The notes under the pieces are model-generated. The model saw nothing but the letters and a program-made list of their open reading frames with translations, searched no databases and was not told the origin of the DNA. Below are positions 18,395 to 28,525 of a DNA stretch of 58,645 nt, piece by piece. Origin of the DNA: Planctomycetota bacterium. GTDB taxonomy: Bacteria; Planctomycetota; Planctomycetia; Pirellulales; Pirellulaceae. Positions within the stretch are counted from its first letter, which is position 1. Each line of letters opens with the position of its first letter. The translations under genes were made by a program, and so were the position numbers. The DNA lies in the NCBI GenBank assembly GCA_014381825.1, contig JACNKX010000144.1, positions 1 through 58,645 of the forward strand, read 5' to 3'.

Positions 18395-20170
18395 TCATCG
18401 GCTCACAGTGGACAGCACTCGCAAGACCGTCTCCGTATCCAACTGCCCACCCAACCAGATGGCAAACGCGATCGCCAGCAGTGCGATGGCGACCGAATCA
18501 CGGCGGGTAAATCGTGCACTCTGGGCGTTGTACCTCAGCTGGTTTAGCAAAGCTCCGGTCGGACAGCCGAACCGACAGTAGGCCATCGGCACGAATGCTG
18601 ATGCGATCAATCCAACGAGAGCGATCGCGAGCGACGTGAGACCAACGACTTGCAGGAAGAAGAACGCGTCAAACGCTTCGATCCCTGCCAAGTTCAGCGG
18701 CCAATGCAGCATCGCGGTTAACAGAACAACGACAAGCAACGTTGCCGGAATCACTCCGAGCAACGCCCTGAATCGTCGCGAAATACTGAGCCTCCAAGGC
18801 AAGCGGTTGCGGAGCAGCTGCTGTGCCGCACCAAATGGACAAACGTGATGACAGTACAGCTGCTTTTTGGAAACGGCAGGTACGATCAGCGACGCGGCAA
18901 CAACCAATAACAGCCCCGGAGCCAGTCGCCACGGAACTCCGCTTTGCGCCCACCCGACCAATAGGGCTTGCGATAACATGTCGCCGTTCACGAAGCCGAA
19001 GTAGCCGACCAACGTCAATTGAAACGTAATTCGCACGCTGCGATAGCTGCGCAGTCGGCTGAAACTCATCGCCATCGCGGTGACTAGGACGAGCAGCGTG
19101 CCAACGTCTCGCGCGGCGAATACAAATCTTCGGTCGGTCGGCGGTGGCGGTTTGAGTGCTGCCAGTGCCGCCTTTGGCAGACCGTCCGCGATGGCCATGC
19201 TTGTCATCGTTGCGCCTGAAACGCCTTCGACTTGCAATTCGTCGATATCGATCTTCGCCAGCTCTTGAAGCGTTAAGCCGTTGAAACGTTCCAGAAAGTA
19301 TGTTTCATCACGAACGTATCCGACGTAGGGCTCGTTGTCGTAACTCTTGCGAAGCTGGAGCCCGATGACGTCACCCTCTCGGTCGAAGGCGAGCAAAGAA
19401 TCGGTCGGCCCTTGATATCCCATGATCGTATCGGTCGTCGGCGCAGTTCTTGTCACGGCTCCGATGACGAGATCGTTTTTGTCATAGACATCGAGTAGCG
19501 TCGCCGATGATCGACGCAGCTGTAGCGAGGCTGCGTCTGGAAAGAAAGTAGTGACCTCGCCGACTTCAATCTCGTCGGGAAACTTCAACGATGGCTTGGT
19601 ACCGCCAACGCGAAAGCTGATTCCTTCGAGAATCGCCAAGCTCGTGAGCGTTGCACCGCTGACAGCGTCGACAGTTGTCGTGGAACCAAATTCATTCCAG
19701 GCCTTCCCTGCCAAGGCAGTCATGAACACATCGTTCCGCCGCACGTCCGCGACATGCTCGGGGGTATCACGACTGTCGAGAATGTCGATTCCGATGACGC
19801 GGCTGTCCGAATCGAATGCGATCAGCGTGTTCGTCGGGCCGGAAAAGCCAACGATGTGATCGCTCGTTGGCGAAGTCTGAACAAAGTATCCAAGCTGAGT
19901 GCCAGCTTCGTCAAACACGCCCGTCGATCCAACCTCTGCGATATCGGCGTAGTACTTGCGCAGTCGTTCGATCTCGATCGGCACAGCTTCTTGGCTTGCT
20001 TGCTCCAAAACGAACTCGCGATGCTGCTCGCGAATCAACCACACGATCGCAACGACGATGCCGAGCCGCGCAACGTGAAGAACAACGCCGCGAGAGCGTG
20101 AACGCGCCGCGGGAGTTGGCGGCGCGTTGTCAACGATCGGCAGCAAGTCGCGTTGCGAGCCTGCTTCCAC
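18395..20170 (-). CDS. Membrane redox protein: two FMN-binding domains plus 4Fe-4S NosR-like module
   Basis: The 591-residue protein starts at GTG 20170, chosen because AAGGAG lies 7 bases upstream; that site overlaps the end of the preceding FAD gene. The N-terminal membrane helix is followed by two FMN-binding domains, each ending in an ApbE flavinylation-type motif: DAVSGATLTS (about residue 170) and EGVSGATMTS (about 318). Then come six membrane helices with two Cys clusters, CHHVCPFGAAQQLL (about 440) and CRFGCPTGALLNQL (about 534), as in NosR/PceC electron-transfer proteins. It probably carries electrons across the membrane to extracytoplasmic partners. A longer GTG start at 20230 is possible but poorly supported. 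Confidence 0.86.
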   Translation of the reverse strand: MEAGSQRDLLPIVDNAPPTPAARSRSRGVVLHVARLGIVVAIVWLIREQHREFVLEQASQEAVPIEIERLRKYYADIAEVGSTGVFDEAGTQLGYFVQTSPTSDHIVGFSGPTNTLIAFDSDSRVIGIDILDSRDTPEHVADVRRNDVFMTALAGKAWNEFGSTTTVDAVSGATLTSLAILEGISFRVGGTKPSLKFPDEIEVGEVTTFFPDAASLQLRRSSATLLDVYDKNDLVIGAVTRTAPTTDTIMGYQGPTDSLLAFDREGDVIGLQLRKSYDNEPYVGYVRDETYFLERFNGLTLQELAKIDIDELQVEGVSGATMTSMAIADGLPKAALAALKPPPPTDRRFVFAARDVGTLLVLVTAMAMSFSRLRSYRSVRITFQLTLVGYFGFVNGDMLSQALLVGWAQSGVPWRLAPGLLLVVAASLIVPAVSKKQLYCHHVCPFGAAQQLLRNRLPWRLSISRRFRALLGVIPATLLVVVLLTAMLHWPLNLAGIEAFDAFFFLQVVGLTSLAIALVGLIASAFVPMAYCRFGCPTGALLNQLRYNAQSARFTRRDSVAIALLAIAFAIWLGGQLDTETVLRVLSTVSR

Positions 20171-20174
20171 GCGT

Positions 20175-22448
20175 CTACTCCTTGACCGGGAGCAGTTGAA
20201 CGGAGTCAGCGTGAGCGAATCCGCCTGCACCCTCCGACGAGACCGTGACGCGGCAGAATTCGTTAGCTTTCAAAGTGACCGTGCCGAGTGAAATGAACCC
20301 GTGTTCAAGCGGTGCGGGCTCGCTCATATTGATGCGGTGGGCCTTTTGAGCGCCCCCGGCATCAACGGTGACGGAAACGGTTTTGCCACGATTCTCGTGA
20401 TGCCCGTACCCGAGTCGCACTTCATAGGTACCTGCCTTGGTGACGACCGGTGCAAATTTGATCATCGACTTGCTTTGCGGCGATGCGTACAAATATCCGT
20501 ATCCAACGTAGCCCTTTAACCCGGCACCGGATGTCCACTCGCCCGATTTGATTGCATCGACGTCATCCATCACGATTCCCGGTAGCGACTTTGGATCGAT
20601 GCCTGTCGGCGGGCCCGCGGCACTCGCCGGCAAAAGCTTCTCTGGCATTTGGATCTTGTCAATGACCGTCTCGCGGCGGGCTTGTCCCGGCAGATGTAGC
20701 AGTTGCTTCAAGTCGTCGAGATAGTGTGTGTACACTTCTCGCGGCATGCAATCGTGCAACGTACAGATCGAAGCGGCCTTGCCAACGACTTCGCCCATCA
20801 TGCCACAAGTCTTCATGACGCGAGTCGTCCCGAGCGCCTGGTGCGTGACGCTGATGTTGCGACCGGCCATGAACAGATTCTCGATGCTACGAGAATAGAA
20901 ACAGCGATACGGAATCGGATAGCCGTAGGTCCGGTCAACGCGTCGGTCGTGTTCGGCAATCGAAATGAACGGGTTGTCCGGAAACTTCTCGGCGTATTGT
21001 TTCTTGGGATAATGCAGATCGATTGACCAAGTGCTCGGCACACAACCGTCGGGGAACTTTCGTTTGTCGACGACGTCTTTCTGAGTCAAGATAACGTCTC
21101 CCATCAGTCGCCGCGATTCTCGAGGTCCGCCGATGAACGCAATCCAAGCGAGGCGGGCGTTGCGATGATCCGCGCGGCCGTCACGATTCTTCATTGCGTT
21201 AAAGGCACCGTAGACCGCTCGCAAGTTCCAATCGCGAATTGTCTCGGCACCACCGAGCGGATCTTTGTCGAAACCGCTCTCCCAGAACCACTGACCGTGA
21301 TGATCACGTGGATACGGAAAGTCCTTCATCTCTAGATCGAGCGCCCAAGGAGTCTTGGGGAAGTCGACAGGTTCGTCGCCCTCGCTCCAGACCCACATAT
21401 TGCTCATGCCCATACGGCCTTTCGGTTCCATCTCCCAATCGGCTTTGGCGAGATAGCCAATCGTGCCGTGGCCCGTACAGTCGACGAACATCTTGCCGCT
21501 GAACTTCTTATGCTCACTCGTCCGCGTATCGAACGCGCAAACGGAAGTGATTCGGTTGATGTCACGATCTACCTTGTAAGCATGGTGATTCAAGAATAAA
21601 TCGATGTTCTTCTCGGCACGTACAACCTGTTCTTTCAAGTCATCGCCGAATTCATCGGCTCGACCGGGCGATTTGGTTGCTTTATCGGCGAACTCTTCGA
21701 TGATCTCGCCAATCCGTGGATACTCACCGCGGCGAATCAGCCCCATCGCCCAGACTCGCACTTCACTCGATCCGTTCCCGCCGAGCACGGGACGGTTCTG
21801 AATCAAAGCCACCTTGCAACCCATTCGAGCTGCAGAGATCGCCGAACCCATACCGGAATAGCCGCCGCCGACAACGACAAGGTCGTAGCCTTTCTTCTCT
21901 GTCGGCTTGTCGGCGAGACCTAACAAATCACGTCGCCACGCCGGGAGTATCTCGCCTGCATTTGGCGGCGGCGAGTTGTCTTTAGTAAATAGAATGGCAT
22001 CGCAACGACCGTCGAATCCTGTCAGGTCGTGCAAGGCGAGTGTCGCAGACTCCTTCTCGACATTGACGACACCGCCATCATGCCAAAACCATTCCTTGCC
22101 CTTCGTGCCAAACGTCTCAGCCAGCGGCTCTCCATCAATCAGCAAGTTGAATTTGCCAGGTTGGCCGGGTGCATCCCAACGGGCGACCCAGTCCTTGGTG
22201 CGGACAAAGACATGGTACTCGCCGGTGGAGGGAAACTTCACTTCCGTCGTTGCGTCCGGCAACGGTCGGCCCATGCCATGCGCCAGCAGATACGGCGAAC
22301 CCATGTTGTCAATGAACTGAGTATCGAGTACCCAGCCACCGTGCTTCTCAAAACTTTCCGCTTCGACGAGCACTGTGTCCGCTGCGAAGAGGTGTGAAAA
22401 CGGCAAAAGAAGAGATGCGTGGAGAAGAATGTGTTTTAGGTTGGTCAT
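20175..22448 (-). CDS. Secreted FAD-dependent oxidoreductase with golvesin-like C-terminal module
   Basis: This 757-residue protein has a signal peptide (MTNLKHILLHASLLLPFSHLFA). Residues about 25-165 form a beta-rich domain (GEYHVFVRTKDWVARW...), unlike the first FAD protein in the window. The FAD core follows with YDLVVVGGGYSGMGSAISAARMG, NGSSEVRVWAMGL and MFVDCTGHGTIGYLAKA. The C-terminal about 130 residues begin DPKSLPGIVMDDVDAIKSG..W and match the tail of the FAD protein at 14443-16515. The stop lies 5 bases before the FMN/4Fe-4S gene start, whose ribosome binding site is inside this gene. This close coupling suggests a shared redox role. Confidence 0.86.
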   Translation of the reverse strand: MTNLKHILLHASLLLPFSHLFAADTVLVEAESFEKHGGWVLDTQFIDNMGSPYLLAHGMGRPLPDATTEVKFPSTGEYHVFVRTKDWVARWDAPGQPGKFNLLIDGEPLAETFGTKGKEWFWHDGGVVNVEKESATLALHDLTGFDGRCDAILFTKDNSPPPNAGEILPAWRRDLLGLADKPTEKKGYDLVVVGGGYSGMGSAISAARMGCKVALIQNRPVLGGNGSSEVRVWAMGLIRRGEYPRIGEIIEEFADKATKSPGRADEFGDDLKEQVVRAEKNIDLFLNHHAYKVDRDINRITSVCAFDTRTSEHKKFSGKMFVDCTGHGTIGYLAKADWEMEPKGRMGMSNMWVWSEGDEPVDFPKTPWALDLEMKDFPYPRDHHGQWFWESGFDKDPLGGAETIRDWNLRAVYGAFNAMKNRDGRADHRNARLAWIAFIGGPRESRRLMGDVILTQKDVVDKRKFPDGCVPSTWSIDLHYPKKQYAEKFPDNPFISIAEHDRRVDRTYGYPIPYRCFYSRSIENLFMAGRNISVTHQALGTTRVMKTCGMMGEVVGKAASICTLHDCMPREVYTHYLDDLKQLLHLPGQARRETVIDKIQMPEKLLPASAAGPPTGIDPKSLPGIVMDDVDAIKSGEWTSGAGLKGYVGYGYLYASPQSKSMIKFAPVVTKAGTYEVRLGYGHHENRGKTVSVTVDAGGAQKAHRINMSEPAPLEHGFISLGTVTLKANEFCRVTVSSEGAGGFAHADSVQLLPVKE

Positions 22449-22806
22449 CAGAACTCGTCTATGTTGAATCGGTAAGAAAGAGCCTTCGCGGTGACTAGCT
22501 GGTAGTTTTCGTTCGTCGTCGTCACCTAGATAGGAATCTACGGACGACGTTTTTGATAGGTCAGTCTAAACAGACTGCTTCGGTGGGAACACCGGATGGA
22601 TTCATCATTTTGCTGTATGGTTGACGCAAATGCTAGACTCGTGGGCGGCTCCGACGGCGACTTCAATGTCTTTCCATCATTCGCAGTCAGAAAGTACACG
22701 TCAGGCAGCTGTTCGCTTGAACCGCCGAATGTCTGACCGCTTCGGCTGTGATAAACTTGTCAGCACGACGGACATCACCGAGCGTCAAACTAGTGCGAGG
22801 AAACCG
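22449..22806. other. Gene-free region between FAD and cupin genes
   Basis: No gene is supported here. It contains the upstream regions of the two divergent genes. A hairpin CAGTCT-AAAC-AGACTG lies near 22562-22577, and a loose inverted repeat (CGTCGTC ... GACGACG followed by T5) near 22515-22555. Neither is strong enough to call as a terminator. Confidence 0.4.
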
Positions 22807-23175
22807 ATGACAACAGCCATCCAGAAAGCCGAACCAATTAGTACACTCCCGGACATGCCGATCGAACCGTCTTGGATCAAGGGGGGCAACCCAGTGGCTC
22901 GTGGAATGATCGCCACGCAAAGTGGTGACAAGAGAGTCTCCAGCGGAATGTGGTCGTGCGAGCCGGGGACATTTGAATGGACGTTTGCTTGGGACGAATT
23001 CGTTCACGTACTAGAGGGTGAAGTCGACATCGTCGAAGATGGAACAGAAAGCGTGTTGACACTCCGCGCAGGCGATCTCGCGCACTTTCCACTCGGCATG
23101 AAGACCCACTGGCACGTGAAACAGCCTGTCCGCAAGTTCTTCGTGATCCGCACTCCCGAGCCGCTCGAACTGTAA
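22807..23175 (+). CDS. Small cupin-domain protein
   Basis: The 122-residue protein begins at ATG 22807 with GAGG upstream; the frame is open from 22621 but the earlier part is not supported. It is a single-domain cupin of the DUF861 type with FVHVLEGEVDIVEDG, LRAGDLAHFPLGMKTHWHV and the end KFFVIRTPEP. DUF861 cupins bind metal or small ligands. The function cannot be told from the sequence. No operon partner is obvious. Confidence 0.8.
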   Translation: MTTAIQKAEPISTLPDMPIEPSWIKGGNPVARGMIATQSGDKRVSSGMWSCEPGTFEWTFAWDEFVHVLEGEVDIVEDGTESVLTLRAGDLAHFPLGMKTHWHVKQPVRKFFVIRTPEPLEL

Positions 23176-23431
23176 CAGGCTCCGGTCGATACTTCGAAAG
23201 ACGAAGTTCGTTCCAAGGAAGAACTCGACGCGCCGCTGCCTCAAAGGTTTCGTCGAAAGGTTGCGTTAACGGCGGCGAGGAATCAAAATTCCTATCAGTG
23301 TTAGGTAGGAGATGTCTCGAGTATCACAGTTAGTCATGACGTGGAATTATTTCGAGACTATGAGGACGATCTTCACTAACAACTTGCCTCTCGCATGAGC
23401 GATTTAATCCTTGATAGCGTCGCGTCTCTCT

Positions 23432-25876
23432 ATGTCGAATTGCGGATTCTGGATGTGGCTAACGATGTTTCTCGCTCCGTTAGTAGCTCGCGGTAGTGAC
23501 ATAACGTCAATGAAGATCAAAGACGGTTTTCGAGTCGAGCTAGTGCATGCTGTCGATAGCGAGACGGAAGGTTCGTGGATCGCGCTGACCGTCGATGATC
23601 GAGGGCGGCTGATTGCGTCAAGCCAGTATGGCCAGCTGTTTCGCGTTGAGCCCGGAGGGAAGGTCGAAGCATTGAAATTATCGGTCGGCCACGCACATGG
23701 ACTTCTGTATGCGTTCAATTCGCTATACGTCGTCGTTGCGGAAGACAAGTATCAAGGGCCGGGGCTCTATCGCGCGCGTGATACCAATGGTGACGACCAC
23801 TTCGATCAAGTCGAACAATTGCGTGAGTTATCTGGCACGGGTGAGCACGGCCCACACTCGATCGTGCTGAGCCCCGATGGCGCGTCGTTGTTTGTGTGCG
23901 CCGGTAACAAAACGAGTTTGCCTGAATTAGCGACGTCGCGCGTTCCAACGCACTGGGGCGAAGACGATCTCCTGCCTCGAATCTGGGGACCGATTGGTAG
24001 CGAAGTGGGCACACCTGCGCCCGGTGGCTGGATCGCCCGCACGGACCTCGACGGAGAATCATGGGAGCTGTTTGCGGTCGGCTTGCGGAACGCATTCGAC
24101 ATGGCGTTCAACCGACAAGGTGATCTCTTCACTTTCGATGCGGATGCCGAATTCGACATGGGGACGCCCTGGTATCAGCCAACGCGTGTTTTGCACGTTG
24201 CGAGTGGAATCGATTACGGGTGGCGGTCGGGCGCGGGAAAATGGCCGCCCCACTTCGCCGATACGCTACCACCGGTAGTCGAAGTCGGTGCAGGTTCGCC
24301 GACGGGCGTGGCCTTCGCCTATGAGGCAAAGTTTCCATCGCGTTATCGCAACGCGATGTTTCTCTGCGACTGGAGCTACGGTCGCGTCTTTGCACTTCAC
24401 CTCGAGCCGGATGGAGCATCGTACCGCGGTGAGTTGGAAGAGTTTCTAACCGGTACACCGCTGCCCATCAGCGACCTTGTGGTCAATCCATCTGACGGGG
24501 CACTGTACTTTACGTTGGGGGGGCGGCAAACAACGTCGGGGCTGTATCGAGTGGAGTATGTCGGGTCGGAATCTACCTCCGAAGGAATTCATGAAAGGCA
24601 CGAAACGCCGCGACAGACATTGGAAAACTTGCATCAAAGCAGTTCACCGCAAGAGGCGATTGATTCGGCTTGGAACCATTTGGGATCCGGCGACCGCTTT
24701 GTTAGGCACGCGGCGCGGATGACGTTGGAACTCGCGCCACCGAAATCGTGGCGGGAAAGAGCGATCATCGAACGCGATCCAACAAGTCGCCTGACCGCGA
24801 TCTTGGCCTTGGCCCGCGCCGGCGACCCGTCTCTGTTGATTCGACTACTCGACTCGCTCGACCAACTCGATTGGGACGCGTTGGATTTCGAGCAACGTCT
24901 GGCGCTCCTGCGTTGCTATGAACTGACGCTGATCCGAATGGGTCCTCCTAATCCGACGGCCTTGCACAACAGTCTTGCCGCGAGAATGACCGCGTGGCTG
25001 GAGAAGGCATTTCCGAGCAACGATCGTCTCTTGGATCCCGAGTTGTGCAAATTACTTGTGTACCTACAGTCCGACCTCGTCGCGTCAAAAACTCTCTCAC
25101 TCTTGAAGAGCGGATCGACGAGGCAGGAAGAGTTGCAGTACACTTTGCTGCTTCGGCACTTGCAAGCCGGATGGACACCGCAATTGCGACGCGAGTACTT
25201 TGACAGGCTCGATCTCGCAAGCAACCGACATGGCGGGCGTAGTTTTTCCAAGTACATCGAAACGATTCGTTCCGACGCGTTTGCCAATTTACCGAAGGAG
25301 CTTCGCAAGGACTTTGCGCAAACGGCACACGGAAACTCGCAATCGATCTCGAAGATCGCGAGCCAACGTCGCCCGTTTGTTCGGAAATGGACGCTGGAAG
25401 ATCTATCGCCACTGACACGCAAGCAACTGGGCGTGCGCGACACGTTGAATGGTCGGCGCACGTTTGGCACGGCGAATTGCTTCGAATGTCACAGAATCGC
25501 CGGTGAGGGCAGGACGGTCGGCCCGGACTTGACGACCGTTGCGAGACGATTCAACGTCCATGATCTGCTTGAGTCGATGATTTCTCCGAACAAGGTCATT
25601 AGTGACCAGTACGCAGCGACGACTATTATCAAACAAAATGGACAGATAGTGACGGGGCGTGTTGTGAACTTATCCGGCGAAACATTGATGATTCAAACCG
25701 ACATGTTGCAACCAGCGAACCTGCTTCGCATCCCAAAGAGCGAAATTGAAGAGATGGCTCCCTCGCGTACGTCGCTGATGCCGGAGGGCCTACTTGATAC
25801 ACTAACAAAAGACGAAATTCTCGACCTGATTGCCTTCATGTTTGCCGAGATCCCGACGCGAATCGGTAGCGACTAG
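23432..25876 (+). CDS. PVC-type secreted heme protein (beta-propeller dehydrogenase with C-terminal cytochrome c)
   Basis: The 814-residue protein has an export signal (MSNCGFWMWLTMFLAPLVARG) from ATG 23432; a TTG at 23411 in the same frame is less likely. An N-terminal beta-propeller-like dehydrogenase part covers about residues 30-390 (GLRNAFDMAFNRQGDLFTFDAD, GIDYGWRSGAG). A helical, HEAT-like middle (about 400-620) follows. The C-terminal cytochrome c domain has the heme motif CFECH (GTANCFECHRIAGEGRTVGPDLTTVA) and continues with ISPNKVISDQYAATTI. This combination is typical of planctomycete 'membrane-bound dehydrogenase' proteins, thought to oxidise sugars outside the cytoplasm. The substrate is unknown. 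Confidence 0.85.
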   Translation: MSNCGFWMWLTMFLAPLVARGSDITSMKIKDGFRVELVHAVDSETEGSWIALTVDDRGRLIASSQYGQLFRVEPGGKVEALKLSVGHAHGLLYAFNSLYVVVAEDKYQGPGLYRARDTNGDDHFDQVEQLRELSGTGEHGPHSIVLSPDGASLFVCAGNKTSLPELATSRVPTHWGEDDLLPRIWGPIGSEVGTPAPGGWIARTDLDGESWELFAVGLRNAFDMAFNRQGDLFTFDADAEFDMGTPWYQPTRVLHVASGIDYGWRSGAGKWPPHFADTLPPVVEVGAGSPTGVAFAYEAKFPSRYRNAMFLCDWSYGRVFALHLEPDGASYRGELEEFLTGTPLPISDLVVNPSDGALYFTLGGRQTTSGLYRVEYVGSESTSEGIHERHETPRQTLENLHQSSSPQEAIDSAWNHLGSGDRFVRHAARMTLELAPPKSWRERAIIERDPTSRLTAILALARAGDPSLLIRLLDSLDQLDWDALDFEQRLALLRCYELTLIRMGPPNPTALHNSLAARMTAWLEKAFPSNDRLLDPELCKLLVYLQSDLVASKTLSLLKSGSTRQEELQYTLLLRHLQAGWTPQLRREYFDRLDLASNRHGGRSFSKYIETIRSDAFANLPKELRKDFAQTAHGNSQSISKIASQRRPFVRKWTLEDLSPLTRKQLGVRDTLNGRRTFGTANCFECHRIAGEGRTVGPDLTTVARRFNVHDLLESMISPNKVISDQYAATTIIKQNGQIVTGRVVNLSGETLMIQTDMLQPANLLRIPKSEIEEMAPSRTSLMPEGLLDTLTKDEILDLIAFMFAEIPTRIGSD

Positions 25877-25954
25877 GCGTGGTGCAATTAGGCGTACTTC
25901 AGTTTAGATTTTACCGTAGCTGAAACTGTAAGAATCCAGTCCTTGTAGGCGGCT

Positions 25955-25977
25955 GAATTCTTGCGAATCCAGCTACG
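25955..25977 (+). repeat. Short dispersed repeat, copy 1
   Basis: GAATTCTTGCGAATCC-A-GCTACG. A copy with 22 of 23 identical bases lies at 51470-51492. The element can fold as GAATTC-TTGC-GAATCC (one G-U pair). It sits about 70 bases before the PSD1 gene start, outside coding sequence. Confidence 0.55.
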
Positions 25978-26048
25978 ACAATTGGTAAGCGCCGTCTGCT
26001 CCACGACCGTTCATCGTCATCGGGCAAGGCAAGAAAGAGACTAGACGA

Positions 26049-28496
26049 ATGAGAATTCAATTCGCATCACTTTGGCTCGTCGTGGTCTCCGTACCGCTTC
26101 TGGCAGCTGAAGATAACGACGCCAAGCCGGTAGACTTTGCCCGCGAGATACTTCCAATCCTATCGGACAAATGCTTTGTCTGTCATGGTCCGGATGGCGA
26201 GGCAAAGGACGCCCTTCGCTTGGATTCGTTCTCCGAGGCCACTCGGGATCGAGAAGGCCGTCGAGCAATCGACGCTGATGCTCCTAACAAAAGCGAGATG
26301 CTCGTCCGGCTCCACTCCGCCGACGATCCAATGCCTCCGACAGAGTCTGAGAGACAGCTCACGGCAAAGGATCGTGAACTCCTCAGTCGCTGGGTGCGAC
26401 AGGGCGGTGATTACGCCAAACACTGGGCGTTCGTTCCACCTCGGAAAGAAGCGCCGATTGACGAGACCGCTACAACGAAGAGCCATGTGATCGATTCGTT
26501 CGTCCAAGCACGTTTGCAAGAAAAGGGAGTCACGTTTGCGGAAGCAACCGATCGCGCGACGTTGGCGCGCCGCGCGGCTCTCGTGCTAACTGGCCTGCCG
26601 CCCGATCCAGTTCAGCTATCTGCGTTCCTCGCCGATGCGAAAGAAGGGGCGTACGAGCGACTAGTCGACGAGTTACTGGATAGCCCTCGCTATGGCGAGC
26701 ATCAGGCGCGCTATTGGCTAGACGCGGTACGCTATGGCGACACGCATGGTCTCCACTTGGATAATCGCCGCGGCATTTATCCTTACCGTGACTGGGTTGT
26801 GCAAGCGCTCAACAGAAACTTGCCGCTGGACGAATTCATCACTTGGCAGATTGCTGGCGACTTGCTGCCGAACCCAACTTTGGAGCAACGTGTCGCGACC
26901 GGGTTCGTACGAATGAACCCCAGCACGGCCGAGGGAGGCGCGATTCCAGAGGAGTTCCAAGCCAAGAACAATTTCGACCGTGTCGAAACGTTGGGCACTG
27001 TATTTTTGGGAATGTCGCTGACCTGCGCTCGCTGCCATTCGCACAAGTACGATCCGATTCCACAAACCGAGTACTATCGGCTGCTTGCGTTCTTCAACAG
27101 CACTGCCGAACACTCGATGGACGGCAATAAGTATGAATACGGCCCAGTGCTGAAGGCTCCGGCGAGCATCGCTGCGTGGAAGCAGTGGAGTGAGCTGGAA
27201 GTGGCGCGGAGCAAATTGTTGATCGAGGCAGAGCTCGTCGTAAAGAGCCGCGACGATAAAGAGTCTCCTGAATCGAAGAAGTGGGAGAATGCCGAAGCAA
27301 CCGAGCGTTTGGCAATGGTGGCCGATCCGAAAGGTCAATTCGAGACCGTGGAAATCCACGAACAAGCAATCGAGCTAAGCAAGCGCTTCGCCGAAGCGGA
27401 AAAAACATTCACCACCACGCTCGTTGCTCAAGACTTGCCGACCCCTCGCACGACACAAGTCTTGGCGCGCGGCGAGTACAATTTGCCGACCGGTGATCCG
27501 CTTGAGCCGGGTGTCGTGACCGTGATGAGCCCCTTTCCGAAAGACGCGCCGCGGAACCGGCTTGGGCTGGCGCAATGGCTCACGTCCCGCGAGCACCCGC
27601 TGGTTGCTCGCGTGCTCATTAATCGAGTCTGGCAGCGAGCCCTTGGTCACGGTCTGGTGCGCACGCCAGAAGATTTCGGTTTACAAGGCCAGCAACCGAC
27701 GCATCCTAAGCTTTTGGACTGGCTGGCGGTGGAGCTACATGACTGCGACTGGGACTTAAAGCACATGTTGCGGCTGATGGTGACTAGCCGGACCTTTCAA
27801 CAAAGTTCAGCTTGGCGCACGGATGTAGACGACGCGGACAACCGACTGTTAGCACGAGGTCCCAGCCATCGGCTGGACGCCGAAGTGATTCGAGACGTCG
27901 CGTTGTGGTCGAGTGGTTTGCTCGACCAGCACATGGGTGGCGAAGGAGTGAGACCGTATCAGCCCAAAGGGTTGTGGTCCACTCTCATGCATCCCGGCAG
28001 CAACACGAAGTTGTACGTTCAGGACACGGGCGAGAAGCAGTATCGCCGCAGCCTGTACGTCTACTGGAAACGCACCAGCCCGCATCCGATGATGACCTTG
28101 TTCGACGCACCAAGCCGCGAGTCTAGTTGCGTCCAACGATCTCGAACCAACACCTCGCTACAATCATTCGGACTGTTGAACGAGACGCAGCGAATCGAGA
28201 TGGCACGCATGTTGGCGCAGCGGTTGTTGAGCGAAGGTGACGACGACACGCAGCGCCTCGATTTGCTGTTCACCTTGCTCGCCTCGCGAAAGCCGTCCGA
28301 TATTGAGCGGGCCGCATGCACCAAGCTGCTCCAGTCAATGCAAGAGCGGTACGCCGCCGCCGATCAAGATGCCTTAGCATTGCTTTCGACCGGCGACACA
28401 CCGAGAGATCAGAAGTTGAACCCCTTTGAACACGCAGCTTGGGCGCAATTGGCCATCACGGTGCTGGCCAGCGACATCGCCATCTTGCTTTATTGA
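26049..28496 (+). CDS. PSD1 cytochrome-like protein (PSCyt1-DUF1549-DUF1553)
   Basis: The 815-residue protein has a signal peptide ([19 protein letters not shown]), a PSCyt1 domain with heme motif CFVCHG near residue 39 ([18 protein letters not shown]), then DUF1549 (about residues 145-355, [39 protein letters not shown]) and DUF1553 (about 500-760, [37 protein letters not shown]). This family is nearly restricted to planctomycetes and is usually beside a DUF1501 gene, as here. The last residues ([19 protein letters not shown]) end earlier than the usual 'LLN.DE' tail, so a small frameshift near the end is possible. Its role is unknown but probably extracytoplasmic. Confidence 0.9.
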   Translation: MRIQFASLWLVVVSVPLLAAEDNDAKPVDFAREILPILSDKCFVCHGPDGEAKDALRLDSFSEATRDREGRRAIDADAPNKSEMLVRLHSADDPMPPTESERQLTAKDRELLSRWVRQGGDYAKHWAFVPPRKEAPIDETATTKSHVIDSFVQARLQEKGVTFAEATDRATLARRAALVLTGLPPDPVQLSAFLADAKEGAYERLVDELLDSPRYGEHQARYWLDAVRYGDTHGLHLDNRRGIYPYRDWVVQALNRNLPLDEFITWQIAGDLLPNPTLEQRVATGFVRMNPSTAEGGAIPEEFQAKNNFDRVETLGTVFLGMSLTCARCHSHKYDPIPQTEYYRLLAFFNSTAEHSMDGNKYEYGPVLKAPASIAAWKQWSELEVARSKLLIEAELVVKSRDDKESPESKKWENAEATERLAMVADPKGQFETVEIHEQAIELSKRFAEAEKTFTTTLVAQDLPTPRTTQVLARGEYNLPTGDPLEPGVVTVMSPFPKDAPRNRLGLAQWLTSREHPLVARVLINRVWQRALGHGLVRTPEDFGLQGQQPTHPKLLDWLAVELHDCDWDLKHMLRLMVTSRTFQQSSAWRTDVDDADNRLLARGPSHRLDAEVIRDVALWSSGLLDQHMGGEGVRPYQPKGLWSTLMHPGSNTKLYVQDTGEKQYRRSLYVYWKRTSPHPMMTLFDAPSRESSCVQRSRTNTSLQSFGLLNETQRIEMARMLAQRLLSEGDDDTQRLDLLFTLLASRKPSDIERAACTKLLQSMQERYAAADQDALALLSTGDTPRDQKLNPFEHAAWAQLAITVLASDIAILLY

Positions 28497-28525
28497 ACCA
28501 ACCACCCGAATCCGAAAGCTCTCCA

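Noticed and set aside
18395-20230. Longer GTG start (20230) for the FMN/4Fe-4S protein
   Set aside because: It overlaps the FAD gene by 56 bases and has no properly spaced ribosome binding site, while GTG 20170 has AAGGAG at 7 bases.
22501-22577. Loose inverted repeats with a T5 run
   Set aside because: No gene on the plus strand ends there, arms are short and the loop is long.
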